A stretch of DNA of 7,627 nt from an uncultured Lachnospiraceae bacterium (GTDB taxonomy: Bacteria > Bacillota > Clostridia > Lachnospirales > Lachnospiraceae), in contig CAJUBR010000103.1 of NCBI GenBank assembly GCA_910584695.1, forward strand, positions 1 through 7,627. The letters are read 5' to 3'. Below the pieces are notes generated by a model. It saw only the letters and a list, made by a program, of their open reading frames with translations. It did not search any database and was not told where the DNA came from. Positions 1 through 5,968 of the stretch are shown here, piece by piece. The translations under genes and the position numbers were made by a program. Within the stretch, counting starts at the first letter, position 1. Each line of letters starts with the position of its first letter.

Positions 1-1039
1 AAATATCATGTTCCCTGATCTGTTCAAAAATCCCCCTGTCCTTATCCAGACCCGTTACCGGCTGCGGTATATATTTCGGAATCTTGTATTCATCAAATCC
101 ATCTATGCCATATGCTTTCATTAAAAATGTAAGGTCTAATGGCCCGTTTATCTTATAGAGATAATCCTCTTCTACATTTAACTGCTCCATTAATTTCTTT
201 TGCAGACGTTTATCCATGGAATCTGCCACCTCAAGACGGATTACCTCACCCCACTGGCGCTTTTTAAGCTGTTTTTCAATTTCCTTTAATAAATCTGCCG
301 CTTCATCTTCGTCAATCGTCAAATCTGCATTTCTCATAATCCGGTATGGATGTGCACTTAAAATCGTATAGTTAAGAAACAGTTTATCCAGATTGCGTTC
401 AATTACTTCCTCTAACAAAATAATAGCCGTCTCATCTTTTTTCTCAGAGGGTATCTGTACAATTCTCGGCAAAACACTTGGAACCTGTACCGTTGCAATA
501 TCAATCACATTTTCTTTCTTTTTATCTTTAATCAATGCCCCGATATTTAACGTCTTATTCTGAATCAGTGGAAATGGTCTTGATTGGTCAACCGCCATCG
601 GTGTAAGCACCGGATACACATCTTTACTGAAATATTCATCCACATAAGCCGCCTGCTGCTTCGTCAGCTCCTCATGATGTCGGATCAGCTTAAGACCGCA
701 TTTTTCAAGCTGTGGCAGCAGGGAACGGTTCAACGTACTGTATTGTTCTGCCATAAACGCCTTAGCTTCCGGCAGGATTTCCTCTAACTGTTCCTTTGGA
801 GACATCCCTGCAATATCATGCTTCTTATAACCCGCATGTACCATATCCATTAAAGAAGCAACACGGATCATAAAAAATTCATCTAAATTCGAAGCAGTAA
901 TACTTAAAAATTTGATCCGTTCAAATAATAATATATTTTTATCTTTTGCTTCCGCAAGAATACGTTTATTAAACTGCATCCAGGAAAGCTCCCTGTTTTC
1001 CAGATATTCCGGCTTCAAATATTTGTTTTTATCTTTCAT
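1..1039 (-). CDS. ppk1: Polyphosphate kinase 1 (PPK1), N-terminal half; gene runs off the left edge
   Basis: PPK1 reversibly moves the terminal phosphate of ATP onto inorganic polyphosphate. The 346 visible residues match the family's N-terminal and head domains: NRELSWMQFNKRIL (15-28), then FLSITASNLDEFFMIRVA (44-61), whose Asn51 matches the ATP-contacting Asn near residue 45 of the E. coli enzyme. LTPMAVDQSRPFPL (145-158) and RNADLTIDEDEA (236-247) are further family landmarks. The fragment stops inside the conserved IREHDI stretch, so the catalytic histidines and the C-terminal kinase domains (family length about 700) lie outside the window. The ATG at 1039 is preceded by AAGGAG 10 bases upstream, inside the end of the ppx frame, and only 3 bases separate it from the ppx stop, so coupled translation is likely. 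The family call is secure; completeness cannot be judged. Confidence 0.96.
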   Translation of the reverse strand, partial: MKDKNKYLKPEYLENRELSWMQFNKRILAEAKDKNILLFERIKFLSITASNLDEFFMIRVASLMDMVHAGYKKHDIAGMSPKEQLEEILPEAKAFMAEQYSTLNRSLLPQLEKCGLKLIRHHEELTKQQAAYVDEYFSKDVYPVLTPMAVDQSRPFPLIQNKTLNIGALIKDKKKENVIDIATVQVPSVLPRIVQIPSEKKDETAIILLEEVIERNLDKLFLNYTILSAHPYRIMRNADLTIDEDEAADLLKEIEKQLKKRQWGEVIRLEVADSMDKRLQKKLMEQLNVEEDYLYKINGPLDLTFLMKAYGIDGFDEYKIPKYIPQPVTGLDKDRGIFEQIREHDI

Positions 1040-1042
1040 ATC

Positions 1043-2578
1043 CTACACACTCCTTTTTTGTTTTAATACCGGCTTAATACCATAGACCTGTAAAAAGAAA
1101 TCTGCCTTATCATCAAAAAGTCCCCTTTCCAATGCCAGATCATAAAGTGTATCAATCGTAATCACTAATTGCTTTTCTTTTACTACCATATTATAGGCAC
1201 TTGCCTTTTGTTTATGTGACCGGTCCATTGCATTGGCAACTTTAAGGATTGCCACCAGCTTTGCAATGGTCATATAATCTGCATTTCCAATTTCACCACG
1301 AATTTCTTTGTAATCCGGTAAAGGAATTGAGTTGTATCTTACAATATTTGCAATTTCTTCTCTTTCTTTATGGGAAATACCCATAATCTCAGTTGACATA
1401 ATAATTATGTAAGAATTTAATGCCACATGATTCATATTGATAAATTTGCCACAATCATGAAGGGTTGCAGCAATTTCTAACTGCAGTTTCTCCTTCTCTT
1501 TAAGACCATGAATTTTCTTTATCTTATCAAAAATCCGGCAGGCTATCTTGGCTACATTCATATTATGTTCTTTATTACAACGATATCTCTTTGCGATCTG
1601 ATAAACAGAAGAACGGATGTCATCACTAAATTTTCTCTGAAAAGAAATCTTTTTTGTTTTCTCCAATTCATCCACAATGATACCGTCACACAAATCAATA
1701 TCAGGAGTCCAGATTAAATCTGCCTTTGCATGTCTTAGAAAAATTCCATATATCATGGCAGCTGGCAGCAGCAGGGTTGCTCTCTCGTACGGAATCTTAT
1801 ATTCCAGGGCAATATCTGTTTCAGACTTACTAAGAAGTTTCCTGAATATTTCATTTAACTGATCCTCGTCTAAATGATCCTTAATCCCCAGTTCCGGAAC
1901 AAGCTGAATCAGATTTGCAATCTCATCCCCAATCGCAATTACATTTTTGATTTCCTTATCTCCCAGATAATAATTCTTAAATGTGTCAATCTCGTTTTCA
2001 ATAAACTCTTCCATAACATGTTCCAAACGAATTGTATCAAATCGAAAAGACTTTAACCGGTCACGAATACGCAATGCCCCAATGGAAATATTCTGTGTTG
2101 CCGTCAGGCTCTGATTATTCATAAGAGAAATCTGAATGCTTCCTGCCCCAATATCTACAATTGCCGTATTCTTTTCTACAATAGCCTCAAAATTGACTGA
2201 TTTTACCGCCAACCCTTTATACATAAGAAAACGATGCTCCGAATTACTAAGAATTTCCACTTCAAATCCGGTACGGAGTTTGATCAGATCAAGCACCATG
2301 ACATTGTTTTTTGCCTCTCTGACTGCACTGGTTGCATAGGCACGGTAGTCAGTGGTTCCATATTCTTTCATTTTGGCGGAAAAATGTATCAGAATATCAC
2401 ATAACTTTTCAATGGATTCCTGTGAAATATATCCGTCTGCATAAGTATCCGATCCCAGCTCCATAATCGTACTGACAAAGTCCAACTGTTTAAATCCCTT
2501 CTTCGCTGTAATCTCAAAAATCTTCATAGATACATCCGTTGAACCCACATCAATTGCAGCAAATGTTTTAACCGTCAT
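1043..2578 (-). CDS. ppx: Ppx/GppA-family phosphatase with C-terminal HD domain (putative exopolyphosphatase)
   Basis: A 511-residue two-part protein. Residues 1-300 have the ASKHA-type Ppx/GppA fold: AAIDVGSTD (7-15), ATSAVREAKN (82-91), SNSEHRFL (111-118) and VDIGAGSIQ (141-149). Residues 320-505 form an HD domain with a full metal-ligand set by eye: His338, His374-Asp375 (LHDCGK) and Asp452 (ANAMDRS). Family members cut phosphate from polyphosphate ends or from pppGpp. Length matches E. coli Ppx (about 513). Oddities: the usual DIGGGSTE loop reads DIGAGSIQ, losing the Thr and Glu, and the catalytic Glu normally found in a ..EEAR.. context can only be Glu114, if a one-residue shift is allowed. 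Hydrolytic activity is therefore inferred, not shown. The ATG directly follows the pheA stop (TAAATG), with GAGGGG 8 bases upstream. The kinase gene follows after 3 bases, so opposing polyphosphate enzymes are probably made from one message. Confidence 0.9.
   Translation of the reverse strand: MTVKTFAAIDVGSTDVSMKIFEITAKKGFKQLDFVSTIMELGSDTYADGYISQESIEKLCDILIHFSAKMKEYGTTDYRAYATSAVREAKNNVMVLDLIKLRTGFEVEILSNSEHRFLMYKGLAVKSVNFEAIVEKNTAIVDIGAGSIQISLMNNQSLTATQNISIGALRIRDRLKSFRFDTIRLEHVMEEFIENEIDTFKNYYLGDKEIKNVIAIGDEIANLIQLVPELGIKDHLDEDQLNEIFRKLLSKSETDIALEYKIPYERATLLLPAAMIYGIFLRHAKADLIWTPDIDLCDGIIVDELEKTKKISFQRKFSDDIRSSVYQIAKRYRCNKEHNMNVAKIACRIFDKIKKIHGLKEKEKLQLEIAATLHDCGKFINMNHVALNSYIIIMSTEIMGISHKEREEIANIVRYNSIPLPDYKEIRGEIGNADYMTIAKLVAILKVANAMDRSHKQKASAYNMVVKEKQLVITIDTLYDLALERGLFDDKADFFLQVYGIKPVLKQKRSV
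1050..1055 (-). promoter_or_regulatory. ppk1 ribosome binding site inside the end of ppx
   Basis: AAGGAG on the minus strand lies 10 bases upstream of the ppk1 ATG and within the last codons of the ppx frame, whose TAG stop is at 1043-1045. Spacing is at the long end of normal. It supports coupled translation of the two polyphosphate genes. Confidence 0.75.
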
Positions 2579-3739
2579 TTACACATCCCCTCTCTTCTCC
2601 TTCTCTGAAACAAAGCATCCCAGTATTCTAAAATCCTGTGCCTCTGCCATAACTCCTTTCAATGCGTTTTTTACCGAATCATCACTTAAATTTCCCTCGA
2701 CATCTACAAAGAAACAATACTCCCACTGTTTTCCGGACAACGGAATGGATTCTATGCTTGTCATGTTGACACTGTTAAATATAAAATGTGCCAAAATATT
2801 ATATAAAGTACCGCATTCATTGGAAAGGGAAAATGAAATACTGATTTTATTTGCATTTTTTACATATTCCCTTTTATTTGAAACGATAACAAAACGCGTC
2901 GTATTATGATCCGATTCGTTCAGCTTTGGATTCAATACGGAAAGCCCATAAAGTTTTGCCGCCCGGCTGCTTGCAATTGCAGCCTGCGTTACATCTCCAT
3001 CATCATGTACCTTTTTGGCACTTAACGCCGTATTTGCCATGCTGACCTGCTTCCAGTTTTTTCCCTCCAGATACCTCTTTGCCTGCAGCAAACCCTGAGG
3101 ATGTGAAAATACCGTCTTAATACCGGACAACTCTGTACCCGGTATTCCGAGAAGACATTGGTCCACTTTAACTAATTGTTCTCCCACAACGGATAACTGA
3201 TAACGGTCCAACAGATCATAAATCCCGCTCACAAAGCCTACCGAAGAATTCTCAATCGGTAAAACGCCATAATCCGCCTTACCCTCAGAAACCATTTTTG
3301 CCACATCCGAAAATGTCTTTACATTGGCTGCTTTAATTTCTTCTCCAAAATAAGATACCATAGCCATTTCTGCAAAAGCTCCCGGTACTCCGGAATACAC
3401 AACCTTTGTTTCCTTTGAAACTGCCAGCTTCTCAACCTTGGAAAACATCTTGTCAATGATATGATCCTGATCTCCTATTATGCTGTATTGATACCGTCTG
3501 GAAATCGACATAATCTGCGTAAATAACTCCTGAACTCCTTTCGCATTAAACTCCGAACTTGTCATAGAACTTAATTCTTTCAATTTTTGTTTTTCACGAT
3601 TTTTATCATAAATCGGTTTTCCGGTAGACATTTTATATTTTGCTACTTCTAATGCCAGATCCATTCTTTTTTCCATTAACTCCACAATCTGTCTGTCCAC
3701 TTCATCAATTTCTTTTCTGGTTACACTCAAGTCCTGCAT
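2579..3739 (-). CDS. pheA: Bifunctional chorismate mutase / prephenate dehydratase (P-protein) with ACT domain
   Basis: Converts chorismate to prephenate, then to phenylpyruvate, the precursor of phenylalanine, in the cytosol. Residues 1-90 form an AroQ-type mutase; by alignment with the E. coli enzyme the active-site residues are present: Arg8, Arg25, Lys36, Asp45, Arg48, Glu49, Ser80 and Gln84. Residues 112-290 form the dehydratase, with PIENSSVG (161-168), FSHPQGL (211-217) and the catalytic TRF motif (281-283). Residues 298-376 form the ACT domain, which senses phenylalanine in this family. Its first motif reads CGTLY rather than the usual GALV-like sequence, and its second reads ESIP (330-333) rather than ESRP; the Ile codon is a clear ATT. 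The length of 386 is normal for a P-protein. The ATG is 12 bases after the folBK stop, with AGGAGA overlapping that stop. There is no T-box or leader in front, so control probably comes from the operon promoter and feedback. Confidence 0.96.
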   Translation of the reverse strand: MQDLSVTRKEIDEVDRQIVELMEKRMDLALEVAKYKMSTGKPIYDKNREKQKLKELSSMTSSEFNAKGVQELFTQIMSISRRYQYSIIGDQDHIIDKMFSKVEKLAVSKETKVVYSGVPGAFAEMAMVSYFGEEIKAANVKTFSDVAKMVSEGKADYGVLPIENSSVGFVSGIYDLLDRYQLSVVGEQLVKVDQCLLGIPGTELSGIKTVFSHPQGLLQAKRYLEGKNWKQVSMANTALSAKKVHDDGDVTQAAIASSRAAKLYGLSVLNPKLNESDHNTTRFVIVSNKREYVKNANKISISFSLSNECGTLYNILAHFIFNSVNMTSIESIPLSGKQWEYCFFVDVEGNLSDDSVKNALKGVMAEAQDFRILGCFVSEKEKRGDV

Positions 3740-3747
3740 CCTATCAT

Positions 3748-3753
3748 TCTCCT
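3748..3753 (-). promoter_or_regulatory. pheA ribosome binding site overlapping the folBK stop codon
   Basis: AGGAGA on the minus strand, 8 bases before the pheA ATG, shares bases with the TAG that ends folBK (TAGGAGA). A ribosome finishing folBK would sit on the pheA site, so the folate and phenylalanine genes are likely translationally coupled as well as co-transcribed. Confidence 0.75.
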
Positions 3754-4600
3754 ATTCAAATTCTTTCTCATTCTGCTTCTTAGAACTGCTTTTTAATTCC
3801 TCCAACATTGTGGCTACAGATTTGTGTAAAACCGGATGAATCAGATATGGTGCAATCCCGGAAAGTGGTTCCAGCACAAACTCCCGTTTTGGAATCTCCA
3901 CATGGGGAATTTTCAGATTCTCTTCCACAATAACGGCATTATCATAAAACAGAATATCAATATCAAGGGTTCTCGGTCCCCAGTGTACAGTTCTTTCCCT
4001 ATGAGCTTCTTTTTCAATTTCCATGGTGGTTTCAAGCAGCTCCTGTGGTGTCTTCAATGTCTCGATTTCTAAGGCTCCATTTAAAAAGTCATCCTGTTCC
4101 ACCTCTCCGTATGGTTTTGTCTCCAGATAATCCGATACTGCCATTACTTTTGTGTCTGCCAATGCATTCAAGCGGTCAATAGCAAAATCCAGATATCCTT
4201 CTTTGTCTCCTAAATTCGAACCAATTGAAAGATATGCCTTATGCCATCCCCGCTCAATAGATACCGATACCGTATCCAAAGAAACCCGAACCGGTGCCCA
4301 TGGTTTTTTCACTACAATCTGAACACGATCCACTTTTGAAAAAGTAAGCAATAATCTCTCTGCAATCTCCTCTGCCAGCCGTTCAATCAGCATAAAACGC
4401 TTTGTTTCTACTATTTTTTTAATCATCTGGCATACTTCACCATAATCCAGGGATTCCTTCAAATCATCTGTCTTTCCGGCTCTCCTCGTATCCAAAAATA
4501 ATACAGCACTGACAATAAACTTCTGACCAAGAAAGGCTTCCTCTTCAAATACCCCATGATACCCAAAAGTTTCCAAATTTTCAATGATAATCTGATCCAT
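3752..4600 (-). CDS. folBK: Fused dihydroneopterin aldolase (FolB) and HPPK (FolK)
   Basis: One 282-residue chain carrying two consecutive folate steps. Residues 1-117 are FolB, which cuts 7,8-dihydroneopterin to 6-hydroxymethyl-dihydropterin and glycolaldehyde: GYHGVFEEEAFLGQKF (13-28) holds the conserved Glu21 and GQ, Glu73 lies in the IERLAEEIA helix, and Lys98 sits in the VVKKP strand. Residues 121-265 are FolK, which pyrophosphorylates the product with ATP: AYLSIGSNLGD (122-132), WGPRTLDIDIL (207-217) with the Mg-binding Asp213 and Asp215, and IPHVEIPKREFVLEPL (231-246). The linker is only a few residues, giving a direct hand-over arrangement known in many Firmicutes. The C-terminal tail (270-282) is Lys/Glu/Ser-rich and probably disordered. 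The ATG has AGGAGAG 6 bases upstream, and a 38-base gap separates it from folP. Both active sites look intact. Confidence 0.96.
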   Translation of the reverse strand: MDQIIIENLETFGYHGVFEEEAFLGQKFIVSAVLFLDTRRAGKTDDLKESLDYGEVCQMIKKIVETKRFMLIERLAEEIAERLLLTFSKVDRVQIVVKKPWAPVRVSLDTVSVSIERGWHKAYLSIGSNLGDKEGYLDFAIDRLNALADTKVMAVSDYLETKPYGEVEQDDFLNGALEIETLKTPQELLETTMEIEKEAHRERTVHWGPRTLDIDILFYDNAVIVEENLKIPHVEIPKREFVLEPLSGIAPYLIHPVLHKSVATMLEELKSSSKKQNEKEFE

Positions 4601-4638
4601 GTATAACTCTCCTATATCCGATAAGCAACACCCATAAG

Positions 4639-5448
4639 TTACTCTGCCTTCAACACTGCCTCCGCCATCCGAAGCCCCCTTAGATTCGTTTTTACATCAT
4701 GCACACGAAATACGGAACAGCCTGCCATAAGCCCCATTACCGAAGTAGCAAGTGTTCCTTCTTCTCTTTCCTCCACCGGAAGATCCAGCGTAAGACCAAT
4801 CATGGACTTTCTAGAGGTTCCTAACAGTACAGGATACCCTAATTCTTTCACCCGACATAAATGTTTCATAACCGATAAGTTCATATTCAAATCCTTCGCA
4901 AATCCAATGCCCGGATCCAACATAATATTCTCCTTTGAAATGCCTGCTTCTAATGCTAGCTTAATACTGTCTTTCAAATCAGCAAGCATATCACTTACTA
5001 TGTCTTTATAATCCATATTGTGGCGGTTGTGCATCAGACAGCATGGTACACCTGCATCCGCTATCACCTTTGCCATACCGGATTCCCATTTTAGTCCCCA
5101 GATGTCATTAATCAAATCTGCCCCCGCTGCTAAACCTGCCTTTGCCACATCCGGTTTGTATGTATCCAAGGATACCGGAATAGAAAACCGTTGTTTTACT
5201 TTTTCAATAATGGGACAAACCCTTTCTATCTCTTCCCCAGCAGTAATTTTAATATGATTTGGTCTTGTGGATTCCCCTCCGATATCCAAAATATCCGTTC
5301 CGTCTTCTATCAGCCTTTCTGCCTGATAGAGTGCCCGGTCCATATCGTTAAATCTGCCCCCATCTGAAAATGAATCGGGTGTCACATTTAAAATTCCCAT
5401 CATATAAAAATGGTTTTTCAAATCAAATTCTTTACCGCCAATTACCAT
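4639..5448 (-). CDS. folP: Dihydropteroate synthase (FolP), sulfonamide target
   Basis: Joins 6-hydroxymethyl-dihydropterin diphosphate to p-aminobenzoate to give 7,8-dihydropteroate. The TIM-barrel signatures are intact: MGILNVTPDSFSDGG (17-31), ILDIGGESTRP (53-63), LINDIWG (112-118), LDPGIGFAKD (177-186), GTSRKS (210-215, Lys214) and FRVHD (247-251, Arg248 and His250). Phe27 and Pro63, at positions where substitutions are known to give sulfonamide resistance in other species, are the ordinary residues, so a susceptible enzyme is expected (inference). I start at the ATG ending at 5448 (269 aa). It has AGAGGAA 5 bases upstream, lies 16 bases after the HD gene stop, and begins a few residues before the first strand, as usual for the family. 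An in-frame ATG at 5496 would add 16 residues, several of them encoded by an A9 run, and has only a poor ribosome binding site. Confidence 0.96.
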   Translation of the reverse strand: MVIGGKEFDLKNHFYMMGILNVTPDSFSDGGRFNDMDRALYQAERLIEDGTDILDIGGESTRPNHIKITAGEEIERVCPIIEKVKQRFSIPVSLDTYKPDVAKAGLAAGADLINDIWGLKWESGMAKVIADAGVPCCLMHNRHNMDYKDIVSDMLADLKDSIKLALEAGISKENIMLDPGIGFAKDLNMNLSVMKHLCRVKELGYPVLLGTSRKSMIGLTLDLPVEEREEGTLATSVMGLMAGCSVFRVHDVKTNLRGLRMAEAVLKAE

Positions 5449-5453
5449 TCTTT

Positions 5454-5460
5454 TTCCTCT
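5454..5460 (-). promoter_or_regulatory. Ribosome binding site that decides the folP start
   Basis: AGAGGAA on the minus strand lies 5 bases upstream of the ATG at 5448 and 4 bases past the HD gene stop (5465-5467). The competing in-frame ATG at 5496 has only GGGAAG touching it. This site is the main reason for the 269-residue FolP call. Confidence 0.75.
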
Positions 5461-5464
5461 GCTT

Positions 5465-5968
5465 TCAATAATGTATTGTTTTATTTTTTTTTGCATCTTC
5501 CCAATAACAGGCTTCCGTTACAGGACACGCATAGCATGCCCTGCTAATTTTATCTGCTTTATAAAGTATTCTGCTTAAAACATTCTCGTCATCACTTTTG
5601 TCCGTCTGGTGGGCACTGATTGCATCCATCATTATACTAATTTCTTCTTCATCATATCCGCACTCTGACAAAATTTGTTCCGCTATTTTAGCACCCGCCT
5701 CATGGTGGGAAACCTGTTTTTCGTACTGCTCCCATCGCCCGATATCATGTAAAAGAGCCGTTGCATAAACTACATCCTTTTTAATAGGTATCGCTTGTTC
5801 CAATACCTGAATATACATAATCCTTGCCACATCCAGAGCATGTTCCCTTCCATGCTTACAAAAAATTCTATCTTTTTCTGCCTCTTCCACTTTTCCCTGA
5901 TGATATTGATAGCAGGCATTTCTTATGATCTGATTGATTCGTTCCATCTCATTTTCCTGTTTATCCAT
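5465..5968 (-). CDS. HD-domain phosphohydrolase of the folate cluster, substrate unknown
   Basis: A soluble 167-residue HD-superfamily protein; no signal peptide or membrane segment is visible. The metal-ligand pattern is complete: His39 and His43 (KHGREH), His74-Asp75 (LLHDIGRW), His88-His89 (SHHEAG), His120 (SAHQTD) and Asp139 (YKADKIS). HD proteins of this size usually hydrolyse phosphate esters or nucleotides. After the domain comes a compact Cys motif, C145-x2-C148-x5-C154-x-W156, with Cys37 just before the first His; from memory, related clostridial HD proteins have a similar motif. The gene sits between folC and folP, overlapping the folC stop by 8 bases, which suggests a folate-related role; I cannot name the reaction. 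The start is uncertain: the ATG at 5968 couples to folC (ATGGATAA) with a GGA 7 bases upstream, but the in-frame ATG at 5947 (160 aa) has the better AGGAAA site and may be the true one. Confidence 0.9.
   Translation of the reverse strand: MDKQENEMERINQIIRNACYQYHQGKVEEAEKDRIFCKHGREHALDVARIMYIQVLEQAIPIKKDVVYATALLHDIGRWEQYEKQVSHHEAGAKIAEQILSECGYDEEEISIMMDAISAHQTDKSDDENVLSRILYKADKISRACYACPVTEACYWEDAKKNKTIHY
5953..5958 (-). promoter_or_regulatory. Possible ribosome binding site for a shorter HD protein
   Basis: AGGAAA on the minus strand has its AGGA core 7 bases upstream of the in-frame ATG at 5945-5947. It is a better match to the anti-Shine-Dalgarno sequence than the GGA in front of the ATG at 5968, so the HD protein may start at MERINQ, 13 bases after the folC stop rather than overlapping it. 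Confidence 0.5.

Noticed and set aside
584..787. A plus-strand frame opposite ppk1.
   Set aside because: It is antisense to strongly conserved PPK1 coding sequence. The same reasoning removes the plus-strand frames opposite ppx, folBK, folP, the HD gene and folC.
4601..4638. The 38-base folP-folBK gap as a possible internal terminator or promoter.
   Set aside because: It has no hairpin with a T-run and no convincing -10/-35 pair, and is mostly taken up by the folBK ribosome binding site.
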